Shown: piece by piece, positions 22,775-34,808 of the stretch
How positions within the stretch are numbered: the stretch's first letter is position 1
How the letters are laid out: each line of letters starts with the position of its first letter
Notes under the pieces: generated by a model
Seen by the model: only the letters and a program-made list of their open reading frames with translations
What the model was told of the DNA's origin: nothing
Databases searched by the model: none
From: Lasiodiplodia sp. COLG20
Taxonomy: Eukaryota > Ascomycota > Dothideomycetes > Botryosphaeriales > Botryosphaeriaceae
Direction: 5' to 3'
Assembly (NCBI GenBank): GCA_009801085.1
Contig: VNWV01000006.1
Coordinates: 1,302,001 to 1,366,000, forward strand
DNA length: 64,000 nucleotides
Program-made: the position numbers and the translations under genes

Positions 22775-25452
22775 GCTGCACCAACTCGAGATTGCTACCC
22801 CTCTCGATGCCACCCACAAATGCACGCGCGTGTATGACCTTGGCGAGTATATACGCTGCCCTACCACACCTCTTGAGCGTTTGTTTCATCTTTCCGTATC
22901 GCAACTGCGAGACGTGATGTTTCGCGCAGCACCCGATCGTTGTGGAGAGTTCGTGGATGCATGCGCGGTGCGTGGCGAGATTTTTAAGTTTTCCGTTTCA
23001 CAATTCACCGAAGCAAAGTTACAACTGCCCGAAGCACACAACGGTCTGAGTAGTAACGTGTGCGTTGCTGTCGTGGTGCTTCAGCAAAAAGGAGTGAGGT
23101 TCGTGGCGCACTGTCGGAGCAACGGCGACAAGAGCGTGGCTATCACGTCTTCTTGCACCTCCTAGCGGTCGTAGCCTTCGTGTCGGGATTAGTTTCCGTA
23201 ATTCACCTATATCAGCAACGTGTTGATCCTCGTCGATACTCCACCTTTCAATGATTTGCGCAACTTCGAACGTAGCGGCGTATTTCTTTCCTGAAAGGGA
23301 CGGGACGTGGTCCTGTGGGGACGACGGGCGGCTCTTATTTTTGCCCACCGCGCGCGGTGCCAGCGGAGTATTCATGGCGCCGCATCGGTCTTTCTCTCCT
23401 GTGTGACGGGGTGGGTTGTGGTTCTGTTGATCGTGGCTCGTGCCGGACACCTGCATCGCGGTCTACGACTGTCACATATCGTGCCCTCCTGGGGTTGCGA
23501 GGACGTTCTCTGTGGTGAAGATTAATTAGAGTGTTATGCCTCCCCCGGCAATAAACAGCGACGGTGATAATTCGCCGAGGGATTCCGCAATCTCAAAACG
23601 GCCGGCGGGTGGAAGAGCAAACGTCGCGGCGAAATTATTACTGTATACGGAGTACGGAGCTCGCATTAGTAAAGGCCTGGTCAGCGGCAAGTCATTTCTG
23701 CCGAGAATGGTGAGGAAGAGCGCTCGAGTCGGGGCTTGTAGGGCTGACGGGCGGCCCGGCATTTTTTCTCGTACAGCCCTACGGCACAATTGGGCGGCGA
23801 TCGCTCAACACCCTCCTCTCCGCTATCGATTCTGCCAAAAAAGATGGAGACAGGAACCGTGGGCTCCAACGGGTGCACCGTGCAGGCAGAGCAGCGAACC
23901 GCTGGACTCGTGTTCTGGACCCTCCCAGCATCAGTTCCCGTTTATTGCGATCGCCGCGTTGCTTGATGAGAAAGCAGGCGGCAGCCAGCGAAGACATCTG
24001 CACGCTAGAGCTGCTAGAGCCCGTTCTGCGCGAGCCGAATCGGACGTGCGAGCGACCGCGGGCGATCGTGCGAGGCTTCGCGTTATGCTTTGTTCCCGCA
24101 GCACGCGTGCCATCCACCCGCCCAACGGTTGGCGTTGGTCCAACCCAACGCGTCGTGCGTTCGCTCGGCATACTGTGCGTTGGCGTTTCCTCGCAACACC
24201 AGTGGCATACAGTGTAGATCGCCCCACGAGCATGGGGTTGCGTTTCACTCGTGCATGGCTTTCTTTGCGTCTGGGATTTTGGGTTTGTTTCCGATGCGGG
24301 CTGACGTCGACGCTGACGCCTCGGGGCCCCCTCGCACACTTGGCCACGCCCCGGAGTCGTGCAGAGATGGTTGCTGGTGGCGGTAGAGGTGCGGGCTGGG
24401 CCGAGGCGCAGGATTTAGGAATGGACGGTGCGATGTCTCGGCCACGGCGAGATAGATGGGGGCGATTGAGACCTGCCGGCACATCAGCCTGTCACGACGG
24501 GATGTGGAGATGCAACGGCGCTGCATACGGCTGAGAGACGGTCACACTGCAGGATGGCGGTCTGCTCAGGGGGGCGGGCGCGGCGAAGGAAGCTCTCGTG
24601 GGCATGCGTGGCTCGGTGGTGTGTGCCAGCCCCAAGCGGATCTGCTTGCGTGCTTTGAGCTTGGCGGTTTTGGCGAGAGATGACGGCCGATCCAGGCGGC
24701 TACCCGCCGTCGACCGCACACCTCGCCGCCTCCAACCGGAACTGCGCCTCCGCCGGCGGACGCAGCAACAGCAGTCGGTGGCGGCCGCCAGCTTGCCGGC
24801 TCCGGACCCCAGGGCTGATGAGAAGCAACACGGATGCCAAGGTTTCAGCACGCGGTCCTCCGTATTTTGTGAGCACAGAGCGAGCGAGACGCGCACAGCG
24901 CGCACGGCGAGGCGCGCTCCACTCGGCCCGCGCAGAAGGGCGAGACTCGTGGCACCCGGAAATTGAGGCCGTCGCTGCGCCTGGGCGTGAGATTGGAGCC
25001 GCGCGGGATTCGTCGCCGGCTCAGCCGCCAGCCGCTTGCGTGTCGAGTCGAGTCGCTCCCGAAGCCAAGCGGCGGGCGGGCGGCGACGATGACGGCGAGC
25101 GCTGTGCTCCCCGGCCGTGACCAAACAACGGCCGACAGCTCGTAAAAAATCATGCGAGCGGCGCAGTGCAGCGATTGGCGGCAGCGAAGCTTGTGTGCGT
25201 GCGGCCGGAGCAGACGACCGATGGTGGCTTAGCGTAAGGTACGCGGACGGGTTCCTGGCTGGGCGTGACGGGATGTGCAGCTGCACGACCCCCTGATCAC
25301 TGCGTCCAGACCAGCGTCCCTGGGCGGTTGGCTCCGCCGCCGCGGGCTCCAGCGCCGGTGGCTTGCCGGCGTCGTAGCTGAAACAGTACGACTGCCCTCT
25401 TTGGCCGCGCCATCCTTGTTCAATATCGATTCGTGCCAGAAGCCTGCCAGTC
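22775..25452. other. Long intergenic region, no supported gene
   Basis: The GC-rich part from about 23530 to 25300 has long frames on both strands at once (for example 23536-24534 plus and 24492-25286 minus). Their translations are Arg/Ala/Pro-rich, lack any family motif and overlap each other, so I treat them as a composition effect. The right end is the promoter of the GH128 gene. Confidence 0.45.
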
Positions 25453-25459
25453 TATATAT
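25453..25459 (+). promoter_or_regulatory. Candidate TATA box of the GH128 gene
   Basis: TATATAT about 210 bp upstream of the ATG at 25671, followed by a pyrimidine-rich leader. The position allows a 5' UTR of roughly 180 nt. Not confirmed. Confidence 0.4.
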
Positions 25460-25670
25460 CCTCGGCGGCTGCCCCCCGCCCACTTCGCCCACCTTGCTCT
25501 CCACACCGTGTTATCGCAGTCGTTCTTTCTGAGCTCGCGTGCTCGTCCTCTCATTGTCGCTCTCTATTTCGCGATAGCCCTGGTCGGCTTGCTCCTGCTC
25601 GCCACCTCATCAGCGCCTCCCAGCCGCTGACTTTCCACTGTTCACTTCTGCACAATCTCACCCGCCCACC

Positions 25671-27155
25671 ATGCAGTACCGCCTCAACGAACTGGCCCTC
25701 CTGGCCCTCGCCGGCTCTGCCCTGGCCCACCAGCCTCACCAGCACAAGCATGCCAGGCTCCACGAGCGCCGTCTTGCTCCCAGCGCTCCCTACGGCATGG
25801 GCAACTCCACCCTCCCTGCTGGTCCTACCGGCGGCGCTCCGGTTGCGCCTCCCCAGGATTCGACCGTCACCCAGGTCATGACCGCCACCGTCCACGCTAC
25901 CCAGCTGTACACTCAGAGCGTGGCCTCGCCCGCTGCCGCTGCCAGCCCGGTCCAGGCTGCTGAGGTCGATGCCGCCGCTGACGACGAGGTTTGCGAGGAG
26001 GTGACCGTCACCGTCACCAACGCTCCCGTCACCGTCACCGTCACCGCCGGCGCCAGTGGCGTGGCTTCGTCGGCCGCCACGAGCTACGCTGCTCCCTCGT
26101 CCGTCGTCGCTCCCTCCTCTTTCGTCCTCCCCGGCAGCTCCAGCACCATCGAGGTCAGCACCCAGGCGCCTGCTCCCGCTCCTGCGACTACCGCCTCGAG
26201 CTCTGCCGTCTACGTCGCTCCCTCGAGCGCTGCCGTCGAGTCCTCTGCCGCTGCCGAGGGCGTCGCCAGCTCCAGCTCCGTCTACGTCGCTCCCACCACC
26301 TCCTCGGTTCCGGCGACCACCGTCGCTCCCTCGAGCACCGTGGCTCCTACCACCTCCTCCACCTCTTCCAGCGCCGCTGCCACCAGCTCGGCTGCTACCA
26401 GCGTCACTGGCGTCTCTTCCAAGCGTGGTCTCGTCTACAACACCTTCTCTGGTGTCGTTGACCAGTTCACCTCCAGCCAGATCTCCTGGGGCTGGAACTG
26501 GGCTCAGACTCCCGGCGGCACCATGCCTGACGGCGTCGAGTTCGTCCCCATCCTCTGGGGTAACCGCGAGAGCGATGACCTCGCCAACTGGAAGAGCAAC
26601 GCCGAGGAGCAGCTCTCCAGCGGCTGCACGCACCTGATGGGCTTCAACGAGCCCGACGTCGACACCGCTGGTGGCGGTTCCAACATTGCCGCCGACGTCG
26701 CCGCCTCGGTGTACAAGGAGTACATGAACGACTTCGGCAGCAAGGCCACGCTCATCTCGCCCGGTGTCTGCAACGGCGAGGGTCTCCGTGAGTCGACTGG
26801 CCGCAACCAGGGTCTTGACTGGCTCCAGGACTTCTACGATGCTTGCGGTGGCTTCACCAGCTCGGGCTGCAAGGTCGACAAGATCAACATCCACTGGTAC
26901 TCTTCTTACCAGGGTGACCTTGACAGCATCATCACGTACTTCCAGGAGTACGTCGAGAAGGCCCACACCAAGTTCGGCATGAACCTCTGGATCACCGAGT
27001 ACCAGCTCCAGAACGCCGACGACGCCACCCAGGAGGAGTTCATCACCAAGACCTCCGAATGGATGTCGTCCCAGACCTACATCGAGCGTTACTCGTACTT
27101 CAAGGCTGAGACCATCGTCGGCAGCTCCAGCCTCCTGGCTGCCTACACCTCGTAA
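25671..27155 (+). CDS. Secreted GH128 / Asl1-like glucan hydrolase
   Basis: A single exon of 494 aa. Signal peptide MQYRLNELALLALAGSALA is followed by a His-rich and Arg-rich propeptide-like stretch, then a long Ser/Thr/Ala/Val-rich linker to about residue 250. The catalytic domain begins right after a dibasic SSKR (Lys251-Arg252), a possible Kex2 cleavage point. It shows GWNWAQTP, HLMGFNEPD (Glu327, probable acid/base) and the LWITEYQL block (Glu443, probable nucleophile); these assignments follow the GH128 family and are not proven here. Members cleave beta-1,3-glucan, and the yeast relative Asl1 is tied to cell-wall linkage, so a role in wall remodelling is likely. Coding bias toward C-ending codons suggests strong expression. 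Confidence 0.93.
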   Translation: MQYRLNELALLALAGSALAHQPHQHKHARLHERRLAPSAPYGMGNSTLPAGPTGGAPVAPPQDSTVTQVMTATVHATQLYTQSVASPAAAASPVQAAEVDAAADDEVCEEVTVTVTNAPVTVTVTAGASGVASSAATSYAAPSSVVAPSSFVLPGSSSTIEVSTQAPAPAPATTASSSAVYVAPSSAAVESSAAAEGVASSSSVYVAPTTSSVPATTVAPSSTVAPTTSSTSSSAAATSSAATSVTGVSSKRGLVYNTFSGVVDQFTSSQISWGWNWAQTPGGTMPDGVEFVPILWGNRESDDLANWKSNAEEQLSSGCTHLMGFNEPDVDTAGGGSNIAADVAASVYKEYMNDFGSKATLISPGVCNGEGLRESTGRNQGLDWLQDFYDACGGFTSSGCKVDKINIHWYSSYQGDLDSIITYFQEYVEKAHTKFGMNLWITEYQLQNADDATQEEFITKTSEWMSSQTYIERYSYFKAETIVGSSSLLAAYTS

Positions 27156-30100
27156 GCGGTATTCAGCCGGATGATTGCTTTCAACACGGTTGCATCAGAA
27201 GGTGTGACAAGCATTTAGCACCTGGGCCAGGAATTTGGGTACTTTCAATGGCGTGGATATCAAGAGATGTGGGCTACTCTTCGGTGTGATTTCTTCGGGC
27301 CGCCTTGAGCGCAAGGCGCCACATACAAATTTCATTTCTCCTGTGTTGATAATTTTTGATAACCAACCTTTTTCTCTATACTGTTCAGTCCCACTCTTGT
27401 AGACTTTCGAAGGGAAGGGAAAATTACCGCACCTATAACGAGCTACGACCTTGCATCGAAGCAACAATTTTAGTCAACTTTTCTAGAACATGCCTCTCCT
27501 GAGTCGTTATCTCCCCTGCGACCCGCCAAGCTTTTTGGGTGCAGCAAAGTGCCGCGCGCTCCTGCTAACACTTCACCAATCATGAGCTCGAGCGGCCATT
27601 TTCCCCAGCTCCACCTCAGAATGGGGAAATTGCAACTGCCCACCCGGCATGCAGGTCTCTAGATTGCGCCGCACGGGTGAACAGGTTCATCCTATCCTTG
27701 TCGGGGCGATGGCTGGACAGCATGTCAGCGTCAATAAGACAGGGATTCGCAGGAGATTGGGTCGAGGCCAAGCACTGAACCATTTGATCTGCGACAGACT
27801 CGGGGAAAGGGTCTCGATTTTCGAGTGAGATTGAAGGGAAGCAGAATGAGATCGAAGAGGCGGCCTCGGCTCACCCGGAGACGCTTCCTTCGGGATCGGG
27901 GCGCTCACCGGTTCCTTCAAAGGCTGGTGGCCTTGCCCGCCTGTTGATGCGCCCGGCCGGCCTCTGCCTTGGTTTGGCTGGGCTGGGCGACGGGTTGGGC
28001 AGGGTTTTTGGCGCCGTCCCTGCCGCTGCCTTTGCGTACTATTTTGGTGGCAAGCTTGGGTTCGCGCGCCCAATTGTTGGCGCAATGGGCACGGTATTCT
28101 TGCAGTTGAGAGTCGTCGATGAGGTATGTGGCTGGGAAGCTAAAAGGTAAAGAGAGCCGCATTCTGGCTCATCTCATTCGCCACTCCCCTCCTTTGTACC
28201 CTATCGATGAGGCAAGGAGTGCGGTATAAATTCTGTTTCATATAGTGATTCTGACCCGTCCACGATACGTAGGTGGCGCTGTCCTTCCTTTTCAAGTTTC
28301 TCCGGAGGGTGTTCCTGCTCCTCTAAACAATTGATCGTCTCACTCCTACTTTGCTTTGGAAGTCTTTAGCGAAGCCCCAGGAATGTAGAGAACAGCATGA
28401 ATAGCATAAGCGGGAAGAGCCGCCCGAGCTATTAATTGACTGATCCATAAGGTGCTGTTGTCCACGTTGACTTTTCGTCAGACTATTGGCGGTTCAGGCC
28501 AGTGGAAGACAGAGTGGCACCTCCTGTTCCGGATAGACGGCCATGGGCGCCTTGGCTGACCTTTGGCATCGCTTTGCCTCGGGTCCTGTCGCCACGTATG
28601 TACCATTGTTGCATGGACGTCCTTCGTGTGCGTATGAGCTCGCTTTCTGTCATGGAGTTTCTCGCCCAGGTGCTTCCGTGCGTCAACGGGACACGTGCGT
28701 GCAGGGCAGTGATCCGGGGTCGCCGATGACAGGCGAAAGTACATGTATCTCTGGACTTCTTTCCCCTTCTGCGCCGTTGTCCCCGGACGACGACCCACCG
28801 CTTCTCTTTTGCCGTGAGCAGGGTTCGGCAGGAGACCATTGAAAGGGTACGTAGACACTGGCCTGAGCCGGATGTTCGTGTCTCCATGGGCGAGGGCACG
28901 GGACAGCTGGAGGAACGGGCCGCGTTTGAAGTACATGCGCCTGCGCGCCACGCGCGGCGTTTAAGAAAGCTATTTTTACGGATACAGTCTCGCTTGCTGT
29001 GGCAGTGCAGCCGGACGACCGGTGGGATGAGCAGGGGAAGAAGTGCGCGCTTTCACGGCCAATGCGTGGTGGTGGTTGGCGGGGAGTGAACAGACGTCGT
29101 AGGGCTGAACGAAACTATTTTGAGCGACCGTGAGCTCGTATGCATCATCCCAAGATTGGTTCGAGTGTTGCGAGCCGAGAATCCATGAGCGGTGTGCGAA
29201 AGGCAGAGATGGTGGTTATCACACGGCCCGAGAGGAAAGGCTCTGGAACAGTGGCATAAACATGTGTCAGCCCGCATAACAGAGCCTGCAATCGCGCCAC
29301 AGCACCACTCTCAGGGGAGCACAAAGTGACATCTTTTGAGCGCCTCGGAATGTACAGAGAGCCGAAGACTAGCGTGAAGAATCGTAAGGCCCTAGTACAT
29401 ACATACGCCAGCCTTTTCTTTTGCCATTCATTTCTTCTTGTTTACTTCTTCGACAAACAACACATGTGGGTCAATTTCGCATTCTCATCCGGAGCTATCC
29501 ATGACATGAGCAAAATACAAATCCACGCTAGCCTTCGGCTGCGTTGCTCCTCTGTAATGTAGGCGTCTCGATAATCTTGAATTTGCTCTGCCAATTGTCG
29601 TCAGAACGTGCCTTGGCTTCAGCGTCTATGCTGCATGCAAACCATTGGCACTTGTTCATCTTCGGTACTCATGATGGTTCGGAGTGGCTTTTCGTCTGCT
29701 TTTCCTCCGTGAATGACAGTCGCACAGACGCAGACAATTCTAAGCGGTTTCTCTGAGTGTCCACCAACCCAGTGAGGCTAATTACAGAGAGCTCACCGTA
29801 ACTTTTATTCCTTTCGGAGTGCTATCTTACCTCAGGAATAATGCATCGAAGAAGCTACAGCTGGCTCTTGCGGCTGGTGGCTAGCTCTTTTCTTTTCTTT
29901 TTTAATCAGATGCTTGTAAACTCCCGGACTTGATCTATCAGATCAGCTCTATGGGCACAACAATCCCTAGTTTAAGCCCTCGCTATTTTTCGAAATAGAC
30001 ATCGGCCGCGAGAGGGGGCTGTACACCAGTGCTAAATTTAGTCGGTCCTATGTTCTATACCAGCAAGGTGATTGTTGTGTTTCGGTACGCTGGTCTTTTC

Positions 30101-31654
30101 TATTGTAGTATACGTTCGTAGCTGCGTAGATAGCTTAGTCGTCTGAGAAGGTATGACGGTACTTACACCATGCCACTCATTACGGTGCGCCCATCTCGAT
30201 CGCCAATTGAAGCATGTTCAGGTAGTTTGCCATGCCGGCAAGATAACAAAGCCCCAAAGAGTTGTGTGTTGATCATTGGAGAGGTCGCGACCACGGCTCG
30301 CTGCTCTTCCAAGTTACCCTGTTGAGGACACTGGTTTGACCAACCGAATCCTACCGGCCTTGCACTCAGGATCGGACATGGTATTCGTAATGGATATAGC
30401 TTACGAGCTCAAGCATTTGCCCGGATATTAGAGGCGTCAGTGGCGGAAATGCAGCGAAACTCAACATGGGGGCTAAGATCGACGTAGCTCTTTGCCGAGG
30501 ACGACATATAGAAGGCGAATAAAGGCTATTATAAAGCACATAGCAAAGTGTATGCTGAGTCTTCCCAGGACGCGATGCGAGCTATCGTCTGGCAGTCAGT
30601 AGCACGGCAGTGTGGTACGGAAAAGGCACTGCCTGTTTCGTAGCGTCGCAATGGGAGCGGGCCGGTGCGAACGGGCAGGGCAGAGTCTGCTCGTTACACC
30701 CCCCTCCTTGGTGCGGCGCGAGGAGGAGCGTTGGTTGGCGCAGCGGATGGCTGCGGCATGCGACCTCAGGCCGTTGCCGTTTCGCCGTGGTCGCAGCGCA
30801 CTTGTCTCACTAGCCAGACGCGTCGCTTACGGGGACCCTTACTCATGAACGTTACTGTAAGAAGCGCTAAACTGTGAGAGTAGTTAGCGTTGAAATTTGG
30901 CTGGAGACGCCTACGCTTATTAGTGGACTGCTAGCTCTTAATAATCTGGACCTGCGCTAGTCGTATCGCTCTATCGTTACGGCGTCTACTGAAGGTCTGA
31001 CTAGTGAAAAAAACTGCGCACGGACCAGTTTGCTTTGTCATTTTGCCCTTCAATAAGCAGCTGCCACCACGTCCGCCTGCGACTCATCTACGTCCTCAAC
31101 CACCCACCCCGCCTCCTTTCCGCCATCCCCTCCGCCATCGTCTTTCTATCGCGCCCGCGACACCACACCACCGTCTTCCGGCCCGGTCGTATCGCCTGCC
31201 GGCCGTCCCTCGTCGCTCGCGTGACCGACGACCGCTCGCTCCGACCGAGCCTCGGCTCTCCGCTGCCAACGCCACAACCCCATCCAACGACGCGCTGCAC
31301 AGGTGAGGTAACTTGGGTCGCTGCGAGGGCTACCTAGGGAGAAAAAGATCGTCTGGAGAGCTTGCGCATGCAGGGTGGATTCTGGGCTTGAAGTTCTGGT
31401 CTTCAGTTCTTACTCCGCATCCGGGGCTGACACGCGCCCGCGAAACGGTGCTCTCCTCACTTTGTGTACAATTCTCGTTACTTCTGCCTTTTTACCAACT
31501 AGCTGCTGCTCTGAAGCTCAGCCATTCACAATTCAAAATACGGATTTGCCTCTGGGAAACCGATAAGAAGCCTTTGCACAGAGTTCACCGTCGCACTCCC
31601 TGCCCTTGACACCTCTGCGTCACCACACAGGAATTCGTCAACCTCACCCTCACC
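27156..31654. other. 4.5-kb gene-poor region
   Basis: I find no convincing gene. A minus-strand frame at 27917-28162 starts plausibly and reads LIDDSQLQEYRAHCANNW followed by a basic, Gln/Ala-rich tail, but it is short and matches no family I know. The part from about 29900 to 31000 mixes AT-rich and GC-rich patches and many CTAG tetramers, as in decayed repeats, without a recognisable element. The last about 600 bp are the promoter and 5' leader of MPE1, with strong C/T-rich tracts near 31080-31300. Confidence 0.45.
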
Positions 31655-33708
31655 ATGTCTTCGTCCGTCTTCTTCAAGTTCAAGTCGTCCAAGGAGCCGC
31701 AGCGCATCACCTTCGACGGCACCGGCATCTCCGTCTTCGAGCTGAAGCGCGAAATCATCACCGCCACTGGCTTGGGCGACGGCACCGACTTTGACCTCTC
31801 CATCTACACCGACGACACCAATGAAGGTCAGTCCCCCCGAAAATCCCTGCCCGAAAAGACCCCCGCTAATGGTCGAAGAATATGATGACGACACCACCAT
31901 CGTGCCACGTTCGACGACGGTCCTCGCTCGTCGCCTCCCTGCTGCGCGACCTGGCCACGGCAGGGCCGCCCGCTACGTCTCCGGCAAAGCTCCCGTCACC
32001 GCCAAGAACTCGTATCGCACCGAATCCTCCACCACGAAGCCTGCGACCCAGGCCAAGCCTGCCACGGATGGTGCCGCTGCCATGAGCACCGCCCAGACCG
32101 AGGAGGAGAGGATCGCTGCCATGTTCGCTGCCGGCGCCGAGAATTGGGAGCAGCAAAAGGCCAAGATGGACGAGTATGTGTCCCTGTTGCGTCCATGAGA
32201 GAAGTGCCTACTGACGAATGCAATAGTGCCAAACCCGTCTACCGTCCCGGCCGCAGGCCGCACAACGTTCCCGAGGGCGAGCCGCCGGACACTTACATCT
32301 GCCACCGTTGCCACGTGAAGGGTAAGCGTGATGATTTACCCCATTCCTCCATCAGACAGCTGACGTTTGCAAAGGCCACTGGATCCAAGCGTGCCCAACG
32401 AATGATGATCCGAACTTCGAGAACAAGCCCCGTATCAAGCGTACGACGGGCATTCCGCGTTCTATGCTGCAGACGATCGAGAAGCCCGTGGCGCTCACCA
32501 ATGACGGTCTCACCGACGACTCGCGTCAGCCGTCTGGCGTCATGGTTAACGCTGCGGGCGAGTATGTCATAGCTAAGCCTGATGAAGCTTCTTGGAACAA
32601 GTTCCAGGCCAAGGCACAGGCTTCCGCCGCACAGCAAGAAGTCGCCTCTGCTGGTAGCAAAGAACTTCGCGACCGTGGACTAGAGTGCTCAATTGACAAG
32701 CGCATGTTTGTGGATCCAATGAAGACGCCTTGCTGTGGAATGACATACTGCAATGACTGTATCGAGAATGCACTTATCAACAGTGATTTCGTATGTCCCA
32801 ACTGCTCCAAGGAAGGTGTGCTCATCGACGACTTGGTCGCCGACGAGGACACAGTCGCCAAGATCAAGACATTTGAGGACGACAAGCGCAAAGCCAAGGA
32901 GGCTTCGAAGAGCCCCAAGCCCGAGAAAGCCGAAGTGGCCAACGGTGCGGACGACCACAAGGACGACAGCACCAAATCGCCCGAAGTCAAGGATGCCAAG
33001 CCCGCGTCCCCTTCGATGTCGAAACCAGGACCCGACGCTCCGGTCTCGGCCCCGACGGGACCCGCTGCTTCGAATGGCGTTTCGAAGAAGCGCGCTGCTG
33101 ACGAAGAGCTCAAGAATGAGCGTATCCCTACCGCTCCTGCTGCCATGCGCAAACAGCAAGAGCAGATGAAGGTGTCGGCTCCGAGTAACTCTGACCAAGC
33201 GTTTGTGAGCCAGATGAACGCGTTGGCCGGCGGCGGCCCGATGATGAACCAGCAGTACCCCAATGGCAACTTCATGCCCTTCAACGGCATGGGCGGCATG
33301 GGAGGATTCCCGAATCAGAATGGCATAATGGGCATGGGCATGAGCATGGGACCGATGATGGGAATGCCTCAGGCCATGATGAACCCCATGATGATGCAGA
33401 ACGGAGGCTGGGGGAACATGGGAGGAATGGGATACCAGCAAAATGGCATGTACGGCAACAACTACAACGGCATGGGAGGTGGTTTTGGCCAGAATTGGCA
33501 GGGAAATCAGGGCTGGGGTATGAACGGTATGGGACAGGGCCAAATGCAGAATGGCAAGAGTGGAGTCTTTCCCAACCAGCAGAGGACGGTTTTCAGCGAA
33601 CCTTTCCCTAATGAAGAGGACAACGCCTACTTCAGGAAGCCGGTGAACCCGCACCGCCACCAAAACCGCAACCGCAGGAACAGAGCTCCTGATTACACGC
33701 AGTTATGA
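31655..33708 (+). CDS. MPE1: Mpe1/RBBP6-type mRNA 3'-end processing factor
   Basis: Exons 31655-31826, 31879-32173, 32227-32321 and 32375-33708; 631 aa. Mpe1 is a subunit of the cleavage and polyadenylation factor. The N-terminus is a DWNN ubiquitin-like domain (VFFKFKSSKEPQRITFDGT). A CCHC zinc knuckle follows at Cys181, Cys184, His189 and Cys194 (CHRCHVKGHWIQACP), created only after the third intron is removed. A RING/U-box-like finger spans about residues 292-331 (LECSIDKRMFVDPMKTPCC to CPNC). The middle is Lys/Glu-rich, and the C-terminal third is Gly/Met/Asn/Gln-rich low complexity (repeated GMGG, MGM). Introns are 52-53 nt and all phases close. Confidence 0.95.
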
Positions 33709-34808
33709 TCATGTGCGATCGACCATCTCCCCCCCTTTCCCAGCACGTCCTTTCATTCAGATTTTCTTTTCCTTTCTTTTTAATCACACCTGATCGGCAT
33801 GACCTCCACGGAGTTTAACTTGCACGACATCAGAGCGCGGCATTGCAGAGGCGCCGGGTTGAAGGACACGCACGGAGCTCGGAACCAGCTCCACGAGCTT
33901 GGGATCAGATTGGGCGGCATCTTCGGTTAAACGGCGTTCACGGCTAGGTCAAAGGAATGGGTCTTCTGGGGTTCGTTTATTGTTTTTTCATGGGCGGCAT
34001 GATACCTCGAGCGCCGCGGCCATTGCAAAGAAGCTTGGGCGAGACGACGCCCGGGTAAATATCGACTTGCTAGATCGTGCAGAGCATATCTTTCGAAATC
34101 CAATCATCAAAGTCGCAATTTGCACAGTGTACCGTGACATGACCGTGATGGAGAAGTAGGTCTGCTTGGCGTGACCCAAGACATGGTCACATACGTCATC
34201 CATCCGGGGAATGAGCCAGCCCACCTCTAGGTCCCAAACAACAGACCGGTTAGTAAATGTTTATTATAGTCTAGGGTTCTTTGCAGCTTGGAGGATCGAC
34301 GAGGCGGGACAACGTGGTTAGCTTGCTTGAGCATTAGAACGCGCTGCATCCGGGCGGGTGGGTGCTTTGGTACTCGTGCTCGACGTGCAGGCGATGCTCT
34401 GCTGCAAGTCGGGGAAATATGCAGCAGAATGCGGGCATAGCCACGCACGTCGTGTGCCTGGAGAGACCAGCGGCCACGATTACCTATTAACGGGGACCGG
34501 GGTTAGGTGTGGGGCAGAAAGAAAGGCGGTCGGCGTTTCGATGCGCCGCCCGCCTTGTGGACACAAGTCCAACTCGAGCGAGCTTCACAAGACGTGCGCG
34601 CAAGCGTTTCGGGGCCGACTCTCTCCTCTTTCCTATCGCTATCCTCAAGAGTGCGACAGCAGCAGCTCCGAGACCATCGCGCGGAACGCATTCCACGAGC
34701 TGTCTGTCCCTGGCCAAATATCGGGCCCTTCCAGGATTACGTCGCATCAAGAGCCTCCGGCCACTTGACCTCCTCACAACCACATCCACCCCACCGCACA
34801 TTCTCACC
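33709..34808. other. Intergenic, promoter of SEC24
   Basis: 3' flank of MPE1 with a T/C-rich run near 33730-33785, then the SEC24 upstream region. An in-frame open stretch precedes the SEC24 ATG from 34509, but it has no family similarity and I treat it as leader. No other gene seen. Confidence 0.5.

Noticed and set aside
23536..24534. 332-codon plus-strand frame
   Set aside because: Opposed by equally long minus-strand frames, Arg/Pro-rich throughout, no domain, and no start context that stands out.
24492..25286. 264-codon minus-strand frame
   Set aside because: Repetitive Arg/Ala/Ser composition and no family signature; it lies in the GH128 upstream region.
25551..26966. 471-codon minus-strand frame opposite the GH128 gene
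   Set aside because: It is the antisense shadow of a strongly codon-biased gene; its Gly/Asp/Val-rich translation is what C-ending codons give in reverse.
32689..33663. 324-codon minus-strand frame opposite MPE1
   Set aside because: His/Val/Leu-rich reverse reading of the MPE1 low-complexity tail; no independent evidence.
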